From contig PWQC01000041.1 in NCBI GenBank assembly GCA_003556925.1, positions 1-13,974 on the forward strand: a stretch of 13,974 nt of DNA, read 5' to 3'. Of the stretch, positions 1 to 6,876 are shown in pieces. Numbering within the stretch: position 1 is the stretch's first letter; each line of letters begins with the position of its first letter. Both the position numbers and the translations under genes were made by a program. Origin of the DNA: Candidatus Nealsoniibacteriota bacterium (GTDB lineage: Bacteria; Patescibacteriota; Minisyncoccia; Minisyncoccales; GWA2-38-27). Under the pieces are notes generated by a model that saw only the letters and a program-made list of their open reading frames with translations, made no database searches and was not told the DNA's origin.

Positions 1-650
1 AGACGATACTCGACCGGATCTTCAATGGTAATAATCTTTATCTCGGGACTGTTAATCTTTTTTAAGACCGCGTACAAAGTTGTCGTTTTTCCGGATCCAG
101 TCGGCCCGGTAACAATGATCATCCCATTGGGTTTTTTAATCTCTTTCGCAAAGATATTTGACAAGTATCTGTTTAAACCCAACTGCTCGATGGTAATCAG
201 GCTCTGGGGATCTAAAATCCTCAAAACAAATGACTCTCCGTTTTCAGCCGGCAAAGAAGAAGCCCTGATCTCGATAAGGTCTTCCATAACGATAGAAAAA
301 CGACCATCCTGAGGCTTATTACTCACATTAAGCTTTAATTTAGCTAAAAGCTTTATTCTAGAATTAAGCGCTTTATAAATTTTGGAATCGAAACTGAAAA
401 CATCTTGTAATACCCCGTCCATTCTTATTCTCAGTTTCGCCTGATCCTCTTCTGGTTCAAGATGAATGTCAGATGCTTTTAGTATGATAGTACCCATCAA
501 GATGATCTCTAAAAGTTTGGTAGTGTTTTGACCCAGAGAAGAAGATATCTTTTCTTTAAAGTCTTCTATATTGTTTATCTCTCTCCTTAAGCTGTTTACC
601 ACTACCGAGCTAATAGCTATCTCTCCGGTGATTTTTTTTTCCTCTTTCAT
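1..650 (-). CDS. GspE/PilB-family type IV pilus / type II secretion ATPase, partial (C-terminal part beyond the left edge)
   Basis: The first 216 residues are visible, and the frame is open to the left edge. Seen: the motif SDIHLEP near residues 60-66, where the N2 domain of secretion ATPases begins; RMDGVLQ at 77-83; KPQDGRFS at 112-119; the Walker A GPTGSGKTT at 182-190; and the Asp-box-like IITIEDPVEYR at the edge. The family is a hexameric cytoplasmic ATPase that powers pilus assembly or secretion. The ATG at 650 is the only sensible start, because an in-frame stop lies 7-9 bases upstream. Only about 58 residues precede SDIH, so the c-di-GMP-binding MshEN domain of full-length PilB/GspE is missing. 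The gene is transcribed divergently from tsaE across 42 bases. PilB, GspE and PilT-like roles cannot be separated without the C-terminus, but the pre-Walker region favours PilB/GspE over PilT. Confidence 0.93.
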   Translation of the reverse strand, partial: MKEEKKITGEIAISSVVVNSLRREINNIEDFKEKISSSLGQNTTKLLEIILMGTIILKASDIHLEPEEDQAKLRIRMDGVLQDVFSFDSKIYKALNSRIKLLAKLKLNVSNKPQDGRFSIVMEDLIEIRASSLPAENGESFVLRILDPQSLITIEQLGLNRYLSNIFAKEIKKPNGMIIVTGPTGSGKTTTLYAVLKKINSPEIKIITIEDPVEYR

Positions 651-692
651 AAATATCTAATTATATGCTATATTAATTCAAGATAATAGTCA
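651..692. promoter_or_regulatory. divergent promoter region between the pilus ATPase gene and tsaE
   Basis: This is the 42-base gap between two divergent ATGs. On the plus strand TGcTATATT (666-674) is an extended -10, 18 bases before the tsaE ATG; GATAAT (682-687) is a second, closer candidate. On the minus strand a perfect TATAAT occupies 660-665, only 9 bases before the ATPase ATG. TTGACT (688-693, minus) with TAGCAT (665-670) at a 17-base spacer is an alternative. No -35 is convincing for the perfect TATAAT. There is no Shine-Dalgarno for either gene. The region must hold both promoters, but which box is used is inference. Confidence 0.4.
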
Positions 693-1094
693 ATGAAATT
701 TTTATCCCAAAATCCAAGCGAAACCAAAAAAATAGGAGAGAAGATAGCAAAAAAGGCGCCCCTCGTCTTGGCTTTAAAGGGAGATCTGGGGGCGGGAAAG
801 ACGACCTTTCTTCAAGGATACGCTAAAGGATTGGGAGTAAAAGAGAGAATTACAAGCCCCACCTTTCTTATCTTAAAAAAATTCCCGATAAAAAATAATT
901 ATTTTGTTCACCTTGATTGCTATCGAATCCAAAAATCAGAAGAGATTATAGCACTTGGCTTTAAAGAGATGGTCAATAAAAACTTCATCGCCGTTGAGTG
1001 GCCGGAAAAGATAAAAAATATTTTACCCGAAAAGACCGTTTTTGCTTTTTTCAAAATTATCGATAGAAATAAAAGAGAGATTATTATTATATGA
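693..1094 (+). CDS. tsaE: tRNA t6A biosynthesis ATPase TsaE
   Basis: TsaE is the small ATPase that works with TsaB and TsaD in making N6-threonylcarbamoyladenosine at A37 of ANN-decoding tRNAs in the cytoplasm. The 133 residues fit the usual family length. Motifs seen: Walker A GDLGAGKTT at 30-38; the switch-like SPTF at 55-58; HLDCYR at 73-78 containing the conserved Asp; and EWPEK at 102-106. The ATG at 693 directly follows the divergent promoter region. The gene heads an eight-gene plus-strand operon, and its TGA overlaps the next ATG as ATGA at 1091-1094, which suggests translational coupling. No partner tsa genes are present in the window. Confidence 0.96.
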   Translation: MKFLSQNPSETKKIGEKIAKKAPLVLALKGDLGAGKTTFLQGYAKGLGVKERITSPTFLILKKFPIKNNYFVHLDCYRIQKSEEIIALGFKEMVNKNFIAVEWPEKIKNILPEKTVFAFFKIIDRNKREIIII

Positions 1095-1960
1095 AGATTA
1101 TTATTATAGACGCTAACGCAGTCATTCATCGAGCCTTTCACGCCCTCCCTCCTTTGGTTAACAAGAAGGGAGAAGAGACCGGCGCCGTCTACGGTTTTCT
1201 TCTTTTATTTTTTAAATTATTAAACGAATTCAAGCCGGATTATATCACGGCCGCTTTTGATTATCCGGCCCCTACTTTCAGACATAAAAGATATAAAAAG
1301 TATAAAGCTCAGAGAAAAAAATCTCCCCAGCCCCTTTACGATCAGATCGAAGAGATTAAAGAAATGCTAAAAAGATTAAAAGTAAAGACTTTTGAAAAAA
1401 AGGGCTACGAAGCCGATGATTTAATCGCCAGTATAGCCAAGGCCTGCCAAAAAAAAGAGATAGAGACAATTATAGTCAGCGGAGATTTAGATCTCCTTCA
1501 AGTGGTCGACCAAAGGATTAAGGCCTACATCTTAAAAAGAGGAATAAAAGAAGCTCTCTTATATGACCTTCAAGAAGTCAAAAAAAGATATCAAGGGTTA
1601 AGGCCCGATCAGTTGACTGACTTAAGGGCTCTGAGAGGAGACGCTTCAGACAACATTCCCGGCGTCCCGGGTATTGGAGAAAAAACCGCCATCAAACTTT
1701 TAAAAAGATACGAGTCTTTAGATAATATCTTAAAAGAAACCGAGGAGCCTCTCCAAAAAAAGATAGAAAAAGAAAAGAAAAAAGCTCTCCTCTCAAAAGA
1801 ATTGGCTAAAATAAAAAATGATGTTAAGATTAATTTTGAGATCGAAGAGTGTCGACAGGATATTTTAAAGAAAGAAAACCTCTTAAAAGTTCTAGAGGAA
1901 AAAGGTTTCAAGGCTTTAATAAAGAGGTTTTCTGTTAGTGAAAATTTAAAACTTTTTTAA
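1091..1960 (+). CDS. stand-alone 5'-3' exonuclease (5' nuclease domain of DNA polymerase I family)
   Basis: A 289-residue FEN-like 5' nuclease equivalent to the N-terminal domain of bacterial DNA polymerase I, without 3'-5' exonuclease or polymerase domains. It ends at a clean TAA and the next gene is unrelated, so it is a natural stand-alone protein, not a truncation. Metal-binding acidic residues are visible: D7 in IIDANA, D57 in AAFDYP, EADDL at 107-111, SGDLDLLQ at 130-137 and GDASDNIPG at 183-191. GVPGIGEKTA at 191-200 is the DNA-binding helix-3-turn-helix. The expected role is removal of RNA primers and flaps during Okazaki fragment maturation and repair. It overlaps tsaE by four bases and is separated from the first kinase by a single base. 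Lysine content is high and an acidic/basic helical tail follows residue 220. Confidence 0.94.
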   Translation: MKIIIIDANAVIHRAFHALPPLVNKKGEETGAVYGFLLLFFKLLNEFKPDYITAAFDYPAPTFRHKRYKKYKAQRKKSPQPLYDQIEEIKEMLKRLKVKTFEKKGYEADDLIASIAKACQKKEIETIIVSGDLDLLQVVDQRIKAYILKRGIKEALLYDLQEVKKRYQGLRPDQLTDLRALRGDASDNIPGVPGIGEKTAIKLLKRYESLDNILKETEEPLQKKIEKEKKKALLSKELAKIKNDVKINFEIEECRQDILKKENLLKVLEEKGFKALIKRFSVSENLKLF

Positions 1961-1961
1961 T

Positions 1962-3092
1962 ATGTTTTTCAAGAAAAAAAAAGAAGAAACTTTCAAGGAA
2001 TTTTATAAAAATTTCCTTGCCCCCTTCAAAGAAGAGGGAGACAAGCTTCTCTCTGTCATCGAAGTCTTTGAAGACGGCATTCTTTTTTTAGACGAAAACC
2101 AGAAAATCGTTCTTATTAACCCTAAGGCAGAAGAAATTTTAGAGGCTAAGAGAGACGATCTTTTCAATAAATCTCCCTTAAAACTAAATCATCTTCCCAA
2201 CTTTAAACCCCTCGTTCCATTTTTAATTGAAAAAGAAAAGATCAAAAAAGAGATAATGGTTAGTAATAATCACTATTTTTCCTTATCCATTGTTCCTGTT
2301 TATTCTCAAGAAAAATTTTTAGGAACCATCGCTACTATAAAAGACATTACCCAGTTAAAGATGAACGAAAAAGCTAAGAGCAATTTTGTAACTTTGGCCG
2401 CTCATCAATTCAGAACGCCCACTTCGGCGATAAAGTGGGCTCTGTCAACTCTTTTGAAAGGAAACTCGGACAATTTAACCGCTCAACAGCTATCTCTCCT
2501 TCAAAAGACATATGATATGAATATGGGTATGATTAATTTAATCAACAATTTTCTGAATTTTGTCAAAACAGAAAAAGGAGAGCTACTTCTTAAACCAATC
2601 CTTGTCCAGTTTGAAGACTTTGTCTTAAAGATCGTTAAAGAAAACAGAGAAAGAATAGAAATGAAACAATTAAAATTAAACTTTAGATCTCCTTCCGAAT
2701 CTTTTCCAAAGATAATGATTGATCCGGTTAAAATGAAAGTAGTTGTGGAAAATATATTGGATAACGCCATAAGATATACTCAGGAAAAAGGAACGATTGA
2801 TATCTATTTCAGAAGAGAAGAAGAAGAGATCAATGTCTACTTTCAAGATAGCGGAAGAGGAATTCCAAAGAGCCAACAAGATAATGTTTTCTCTTATTTC
2901 TTTCGAGGTTCAAATATTGTTCAGGTGTACACCGAAGGAATAGGACTGGGCCTTTTCTTGGCAAAAAGCATTATAGAAGCCCATGAAGGAAGAATCTGGT
3001 TCGAGTCAGTTGAAAACAGAGGAAGTCTTTTTGCCTTCTCTCTTCCCATTAAAAAAGATTTTGACGAATTTATAACAAAAGATTTTTATTAA
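1962..3092 (+). CDS. soluble PAS-domain sensor histidine kinase (copy 1)
   Basis: A 376-residue cytoplasmic kinase: a lysine-rich N-terminus, one PAS domain (about 27-130, opening with VIEVFEDGILFLDENQKIVL and ending in IKDIT), a HisKA dimerisation domain with H-box AAHQFRTP (phosphorylatable H148), and a HATPase_c domain with N-box NILDNA (264-269), G1 DSGRGIP (296-302) and G2 GIGLGL (326-331). There is no signal peptide, membrane helix or HAMP domain, so it probably senses an internal cue through PAS. The H-box has Gln where most HisKA kinases have the acidic residue after His. It starts one base after the exonuclease stop and ends one base before the second kinase, both junctions reading TAATATG, so expression is probably coupled. 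The likely partners are the two receiver proteins downstream. The signal is unknown. Confidence 0.94.
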   Translation: MFFKKKKEETFKEFYKNFLAPFKEEGDKLLSVIEVFEDGILFLDENQKIVLINPKAEEILEAKRDDLFNKSPLKLNHLPNFKPLVPFLIEKEKIKKEIMVSNNHYFSLSIVPVYSQEKFLGTIATIKDITQLKMNEKAKSNFVTLAAHQFRTPTSAIKWALSTLLKGNSDNLTAQQLSLLQKTYDMNMGMINLINNFLNFVKTEKGELLLKPILVQFEDFVLKIVKENRERIEMKQLKLNFRSPSESFPKIMIDPVKMKVVVENILDNAIRYTQEKGTIDIYFRREEEEINVYFQDSGRGIPKSQQDNVFSYFFRGSNIVQVYTEGIGLGLFLAKSIIEAHEGRIWFESVENRGSLFAFSLPIKKDFDEFITKDFY

Positions 3093-3093
3093 T

Positions 3094-4143
3094 ATGACCC
3101 AGAAAACAAACGATCAAGAAATTTTAGCTGTTTCAAAGATAATCTCTATTTTCACCGATGGTATTCTTTTTTTTGACCAATCAAATAAACTCGTCTTAAT
3201 GAATAAGGAGGCAGAAAAGATCTTAAACATCTCTAAAAAAGACGTAATAAGAAAAAAAATTATAGAATTGATAGGCACACCTTATTTAGAAAATATTGTT
3301 GGAGCCCTATTGTCTGGCCGTAAAAAACGCTGGGAAGAAGAGATGGAAATTAATGAAAAAATTATTAACGTTTCCTTTGTTAAGAATAACGGCACCTTAA
3401 TCGTTTTACACGACATCACGAAAGAAAAGATGGTAGAACAGATGAAAAATGAATTTGTTTCCATCGTGGCTCACCAACTAAGAACACCTATCTCTTCTAT
3501 TAAGTGGACCTTGAAGATGTTTTTAGAAGAAAGCTTTGGCCGAACCACCAAAGAACAAAAGAAATATTTAAAAAAAATATATACCGTTAATGAAAAGATG
3601 GTAGAATTAATTAATGACCTTTTAAACATCGCAAAGATAGAAGAGGGAAGATATGTTTATAAGCCTGTCTCAACTAACTTGGGACGGTTAATAGACTCAA
3701 CCATAGAACAGTTCAAAGAAAAAGCCGAAGCTAAAAATATCAAAATTTCTTTTAATAATTTAGAAAAAAACGCTAAAGTTGTTGTTGATCCGGAAAAGAT
3801 AAAATTGGTTCTTCAAAATTTAATTGATAACGCTATTAAATATAACCACGAAGAAGGAAAGGTTATGATTGCTTTAAAAAAAGAGGAAGACAACCTGCTG
3901 GTCTCAGTAAAGGATACGGGTATGGGAATTCCTACAAACCAACAAAAAAGAATCTTTACCAAATTTTTTAGAGCGGCTAATGTCATGAAAACAGACGCCG
4001 AAGGTTCGGGCTTGGGCCTTTATATCAACAAAGAACTTATTGAGGCTCATGGAGGAAAGATATGGTTTGAGTCAGTTGAAAAAAAAGGAAGCTCTTTCTA
4101 TTTCTCTCTCCCCTTGCAAAAAAATAAAAATAAGATAAAATAA
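3094..4143 (+). CDS. soluble PAS-domain sensor histidine kinase (copy 2)
   Basis: A 349-residue paralogue of the preceding kinase with the same architecture. The PAS domain spans about 10-112 (IISIFTDGILFFDQSNKLVL to VLHDIT). The H-box is VAHQLRTP with H127, the N-box LIDNAIKY lies around 243-250, G1 is DTGMGIP (274-280) and G2 is GSGLGL (304-309). The C-terminal GKIWFESVEKKGSSF closely matches copy 1, consistent with tandem duplication followed by divergence, strongest in PAS. No membrane segment is seen. The same Glu-to-Gln change after the H-box His is present. The gene ends six bases before the first response regulator, the order expected for a kinase-regulator unit. Different PAS domains suggest the two kinases answer to different cues. 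Confidence 0.94.
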   Translation: MTQKTNDQEILAVSKIISIFTDGILFFDQSNKLVLMNKEAEKILNISKKDVIRKKIIELIGTPYLENIVGALLSGRKKRWEEEMEINEKIINVSFVKNNGTLIVLHDITKEKMVEQMKNEFVSIVAHQLRTPISSIKWTLKMFLEESFGRTTKEQKKYLKKIYTVNEKMVELINDLLNIAKIEEGRYVYKPVSTNLGRLIDSTIEQFKEKAEAKNIKISFNNLEKNAKVVVDPEKIKLVLQNLIDNAIKYNHEEGKVMIALKKEEDNLLVSVKDTGMGIPTNQQKRIFTKFFRAANVMKTDAEGSGLGLYINKELIEAHGGKIWFESVEKKGSSFYFSLPLQKNKNKIK

Positions 4144-4149
4144 AAACGT

Positions 4150-4518
4150 ATGAAGAAAAAAATATTAATTGTAGAGGATGATCGTTTCCTAAGAGAGTTA
4201 ATCGCCAAAAAGATAAAAGAGCAAGGATATGACGTAAGTGAAGCGGGAGATGGAGAAAGCGGGCTAAAACTGATAAAAGAGACAAAGCTCGACTTAATTT
4301 TACTTGATCTTATTCTTCCGGGCATCGACGGCTTTCAGGTTCTTAAAAATATCAAACAAGACCCAGAGACGGCCGACATCCCGGTAATTATTCTTTCCAA
4401 TCTTGGTCAAAAAGAAGATATCGATAAGGGTATGGATCTTGGCGCAGAAGACTTTCTAATCAAAGCTCATTTTACTCCCGGAGAAATTATTGAAAAAATA
4501 AAAATAACATTAGATTAA
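4150..4518 (+). CDS. single-domain response regulator (receiver only, copy 1)
   Basis: A 122-residue CheY-like receiver with no output domain. Seen: acidic pair E9-D10 in ILIVED, phosphoacceptor D53 in LILLDLILPG, switch Ser S83 in ILSN and conserved K105 in LIKA. The protein ends right after the last receiver helix, so it must act by protein-protein contact or as a phosphorelay intermediate, not by binding DNA. It follows the two kinases by six bases and is followed by a close duplicate seven bases later. By my alignment the two receivers are about 79 percent identical overall, about 62 percent over the first 47 residues and about 89 percent after that. No Shine-Dalgarno is visible before the ATG. 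Confidence 0.94.
   Translation: MKKKILIVEDDRFLRELIAKKIKEQGYDVSEAGDGESGLKLIKETKLDLILLDLILPGIDGFQVLKNIKQDPETADIPVIILSNLGQKEDIDKGMDLGAEDFLIKAHFTPGEIIEKIKITLD
4309..4406 (+). repeat. 98-base direct repeat, unit 1 (partner at 4682-4779)
   Basis: Counting by eye, 96 of 98 bases match the segment 373 bases downstream, with mismatches at 4345 and 4378. It codes for the region from just after the phosphoacceptor Asp to SNLG in the first receiver gene. Flanking receiver sequence is much more diverged, including at synonymous sites. It is coding sequence shared by two tandem paralogues, not a mobile repeat. Confidence 0.8.
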
Positions 4519-4525
4519 AAAAAAT

Positions 4526-4894
4526 ATGCCAAAAAAAATATTAATCATTGAAGACCACGTCTTTTTAAAAGAGCTCATTGCCAAGCAACTAAACGAAGAA
4601 GGCTATGAAATAATCGAAGCGGAAGATGGAGAAGAGGGCTTAAAAAAAGCAAAAGAAAAGCCTGACTTAATTCTACTCGACCTTATTCTTCCGGGCATCG
4701 ACGGCTTTCAGGTTCTTGAAAATATCAAACAAGACCCAGAGACGGCCGACGTCCCGGTAATTATTCTTTCCAATCTTGGCCAGAAAGAAGATATTGACAA
4801 GGGTATGAGTCTCGGTGCAGAAGACTTTTTAGTTAAAGCTAATTTTACTCCCGGAGAGATTATTGAAAAGGTAAAGAAAAGACTAGATGCCTGA
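4526..4894 (+). CDS. single-domain response regulator (receiver only, copy 2)
   Basis: A 122-residue CheY-like receiver, tandem paralogue of the preceding gene. Acidic pair E9-D10 (IIED), phosphoacceptor D52 (LLDLILPG), switch Ser S82 and K104 (LVKA) are all present, so it should be phosphorylated. The residue after the acidic pair is His, where copy 1 has Asp. Differences cluster in the N-terminal 47 residues, which include alpha-1, the face that normally contacts the kinase, so the two copies may prefer different kinases. No output domain. Its last eight bases overlap the mutM start in another frame, tying the signalling module to mutM in one transcript. Confidence 0.94.
   Translation: MPKKILIIEDHVFLKELIAKQLNEEGYEIIEAEDGEEGLKKAKEKPDLILLDLILPGIDGFQVLENIKQDPETADVPVIILSNLGQKEDIDKGMSLGAEDFLVKANFTPGEIIEKVKKRLDA
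4682..4779 (+). repeat. 98-base direct repeat, unit 2 (partner at 4309-4406)
   Basis: The second copy of the near-identical block within the tandem receiver genes; it differs from the first at two positions by eye. The sharp change in similarity at its edges suggests local gene conversion between the two copies. Confidence 0.8.
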
Positions 4895-5672
4895 GCTGCC
4901 GGAGGTAGAAACAATCAAAGAAGATCTAAAAACAAAAGTCCTTAATCGGACTTTTGTTGATCTTTGGACGGATACAGAAAAAATTATTAAAAAAGAATTA
5001 CCTCTCTTTAAAACAAAGATTAAAAAAGCTCAGATAAAACAGATCGAAAGAAAAGGGAAAAATATCATTATCTCTCTTTCTAATAATTATTATCTTTTGA
5101 TTCATCTTAAGTTAACAGGTCATTTCCTTTATGATCAAAGAGACCGATACACAAGAGTGGTCTTCTCTTTAGATAATGGTAAAATACTTTCTCTTTCAGA
5201 TTTAAGAAAATTTGCCAAGATAGAGCTATTAACTAAAGAAGAGCTAGAGAAAAAATTAGCAAAAATTGGCCCCGACCCTTTAAAGATATCATTAAGAGAG
5301 TTTAAAAAGGCAATGCCTAAAAGAGGGAAAATAAAATCAATCTTGATGAACCAAGAGATAATATCGGGTATTGGCAATATCTACGCCGATGAAATTTTAT
5401 GGAAATCAAAAATTCATCCCTTGACTGATATCTCTCAAATTAAAAATTTAGATCTCATTCTTAAAGAGACAAGAAATATTTTAAAAAAAGCGATTAAATT
5501 AAGAGGAACAAGCGTTTCGGACTACAAAGATCTTCAAGGAAACGAGGGCTCTTTCGGAAAAGAAAGAAACGCCTATCGAAAGAAAAGTTGTCCAACTTGC
5601 CAAACAGAGATAAAAAGAATAAAATTGGGTAATAGAAGCTGCTATTTTTGTCCTTCCTGCCAAAAAATATGA
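4887..5672 (+). CDS. mutM: formamidopyrimidine-DNA glycosylase (Fpg/MutM)
   Basis: A bifunctional base-excision repair glycosylase/AP lyase that removes 8-oxoguanine and formamidopyrimidines. The start is fixed by MPELPEVET: Pro2 is the Schiff-base nucleophile and Glu3 the conserved acid. K56 in ERKGK matches the conserved beta-lysine, HLKLTG spans 73-78, and the helix-two-turn-helix lies around SGIGNIYADEILW (160-172). The C-terminal zinc finger has C235, C238, C255 and C258, with Arg250 in LGNRS. At 261 residues it is slightly shorter than the usual 270 but complete. It overlaps the upstream receiver gene by eight bases and the holA ATG by four (ATGA at 5669). Presence in an operon with a nuclease and a polymerase subunit fits a genome-maintenance unit. 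Confidence 0.97.
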   Translation: MPELPEVETIKEDLKTKVLNRTFVDLWTDTEKIIKKELPLFKTKIKKAQIKQIERKGKNIIISLSNNYYLLIHLKLTGHFLYDQRDRYTRVVFSLDNGKILSLSDLRKFAKIELLTKEELEKKLAKIGPDPLKISLREFKKAMPKRGKIKSILMNQEIISGIGNIYADEILWKSKIHPLTDISQIKNLDLILKETRNILKKAIKLRGTSVSDYKDLQGNEGSFGKERNAYRKKSCPTCQTEIKRIKLGNRSCYFCPSCQKI

Positions 5673-6592
5673 TTATTTTCTTTTTCGGAGCAGACACCTT
5701 TAGATTAAAGGCCAAAACAAGAGAAATTTTAGATTATTATAAGAGAAAGAAAAATGGTCTTAATCTCATCTCTTTTGATTGTTTAGAAAAAAATTTCAAA
5801 CAACTAAAAGAGACCTGCTCTCAAAATTCTTTGTTTAAAGAAAAAAAATTAATCTTAATTGAAAATCTCTTCAAGAACAATGATTTCAAGGACCTTTTTT
5901 TTAAAGAAGTAGCTTTTTTTCTTTCTTCTCAAGACAACATCTTACTACTCTCGGAGGATCAAGATTTAAGCGAAAAAGATTCTTTAGTCTCTTTTTTGAT
6001 CAAAAGTGCCAAATACCAAAGATTTAATTTTTTAACGCCGCTCCAAATTAAAAAGTGGATAAAAAAACATAATCTACAGATAGAAGAAGAGGCACTTTCT
6101 CTTTTAATTGAATCTACTAAAAATGACCTCTGGAAATTAAATAATGAAATTAAAAAACTGACCAACCTTTTCCAGGGGAAAAAAATAACTAAAAAAGACG
6201 TTTTACTCTTAACTGAAATAAAATTAGAGTCTGATATCTTCAAAACAATTGAGGCGATCTCTAGAAGAGACAAAGCACAAGCCGTTAAGCTTGTTTATTC
6301 TCACCTAGATAAAGGGGACCCCCCTTTATATCTTCTCTCTATGATAAGTTACCAATTTAGAAATTTAATTATCCTTAAAGAGTTAATTGATCAGAGAGTA
6401 CCCCCTGAAAAGATCTCTCAGCAGAGCAAACTTCACCCTTTCGTAGTTAAAAAATCTCTTTCTCTTTTAAGTAATTTTTCTTTTGAGGAACTAAAAAAGA
6501 TCTATCATAAGATATTTCAGATAGATACTAAGATTAAAATAGGAAAGATAGAACCCGAGACGGGATTAATGCTTTTGATCGCCGAGATTTAA
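5669..6592 (+). CDS. holA: DNA polymerase III delta subunit (clamp loader, HolA)
   Basis: A 307-residue protein with the HolA pattern: N-terminal MIIFFFGADTFRLKAK (a beta strand plus the degenerate P-loop region DTFR); a mid-section resembling the delta AAA-like lid (LTPLQIKKWIKKH, then ALSLLIES and DLWKLNNEIKKL); and the C-terminal collar region with IFKTIEAISRRDKAQAVKL and LYLLSMISYQFRNLIILKEL. Delta opens the sliding clamp within the clamp-loader complex. The ATG at 5669 is chosen because it overlaps the mutM TGA as ATGA and gives the family-typical N-terminus; an in-frame TTG at 5648 would add seven atypical residues. Its last 27 bases overlap the 3' end of rpsT on the other strand, so there is no room for a terminator between the convergent genes. 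Confidence 0.88.
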   Translation: MIIFFFGADTFRLKAKTREILDYYKRKKNGLNLISFDCLEKNFKQLKETCSQNSLFKEKKLILIENLFKNNDFKDLFFKEVAFFLSSQDNILLLSEDQDLSEKDSLVSFLIKSAKYQRFNFLTPLQIKKWIKKHNLQIEEEALSLLIESTKNDLWKLNNEIKKLTNLFQGKKITKKDVLLLTEIKLESDIFKTIEAISRRDKAQAVKLVYSHLDKGDPPLYLLSMISYQFRNLIILKELIDQRVPPEKISQQSKLHPFVVKKSLSLLSNFSFEELKKIYHKIFQIDTKIKIGKIEPETGLMLLIAEI

Positions 6593-6838
6593 TTTTTTGC
6601 TAATCCTTGATTTTTTTCTAGCGCTGGTATTTTTCTTGATAATTCCTTTTTTGGCCATCTTATCAAGATTTTTATAAATCAAAGGAATAAGCTCTTTCGC
6701 TTTTTCTTTGTCGTTTTCGGCAAGACAAGAATCCATCTTTTTTAAAAGATCTCTCATCTTCTTCTTGTAAATCAAGTTCTCTTTTTTCTTTTTTATGTTT
6801 TGCCTCAGAGCTTTCTGGGCAGATTTAATAACTGGCAT
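6566..6838 (-). CDS. rpsT: 30S ribosomal protein S20
   Basis: A 90-residue, strongly basic protein starting MPVIKSAQKALRQN, with the S20 landmarks KKKMRDLLKKM and AKKGIIKKNTSARKKSRISKK near the C-terminus. S20 binds 16S rRNA early in 30S assembly. Length fits the family. The ATG at 6838 has no Shine-Dalgarno and lies nine bases from a good extended -10, suggesting a leaderless message. The 3' end runs 27 bases into the opposite-strand holA. The gene lies downstream of the Trm9-like methyltransferase in the same direction with a 24-base gap, but has its own promoter signal. Confidence 0.95.
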   Translation of the reverse strand: MPVIKSAQKALRQNIKKKKENLIYKKKMRDLLKKMDSCLAENDKEKAKELIPLIYKNLDKMAKKGIIKKNTSARKKSRISKKLNLGDQKH

Positions 6839-6847
6839 GATATCTTA

Positions 6848-6876
6848 AAAATAGCATAAAAATTAAAAAACTGCAA
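6848..6876 (-). promoter_or_regulatory. promoter of rpsT
   Basis: On the minus strand TTGCAG (6871-6876), a 17-base spacer ending in TGC, then TATTTT (6848-6853): a sigma70-like -35, extended TG and -10 at ideal spacing. The -35 lies inside the last codons of the methyltransferase gene. The ATG begins nine bases after the -10, so transcription should start at or within a few bases of it. Confidence 0.5.

Noticed and set aside
25..312. Plus-strand open frame over the left edge
   Set aside because: It is antisense to the pilus ATPase, whose Walker A and SDIH motifs are unambiguous, and its translation resembles nothing.
688..693. TTGACT on the minus strand as the -35 of the perfect TATAAT at 660-665
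   Set aside because: The spacer would be 22 bases, too long. It fits better with the weaker TAGCAT at 665-670, so the assignment is left open.
4309..4779. The 98-base repeat as a mobile or CRISPR-type element
   Set aside because: It lies in frame within two paralogous receiver genes, codes for the same conserved residues in both, and has only two copies.
5648..5671. Longer holA beginning at TTG 5648
   Set aside because: It would add seven residues not typical of HolA and overlap mutM by 25 bases. The ATG at 5669 gives an ATGA overlap and the usual family N-terminus.
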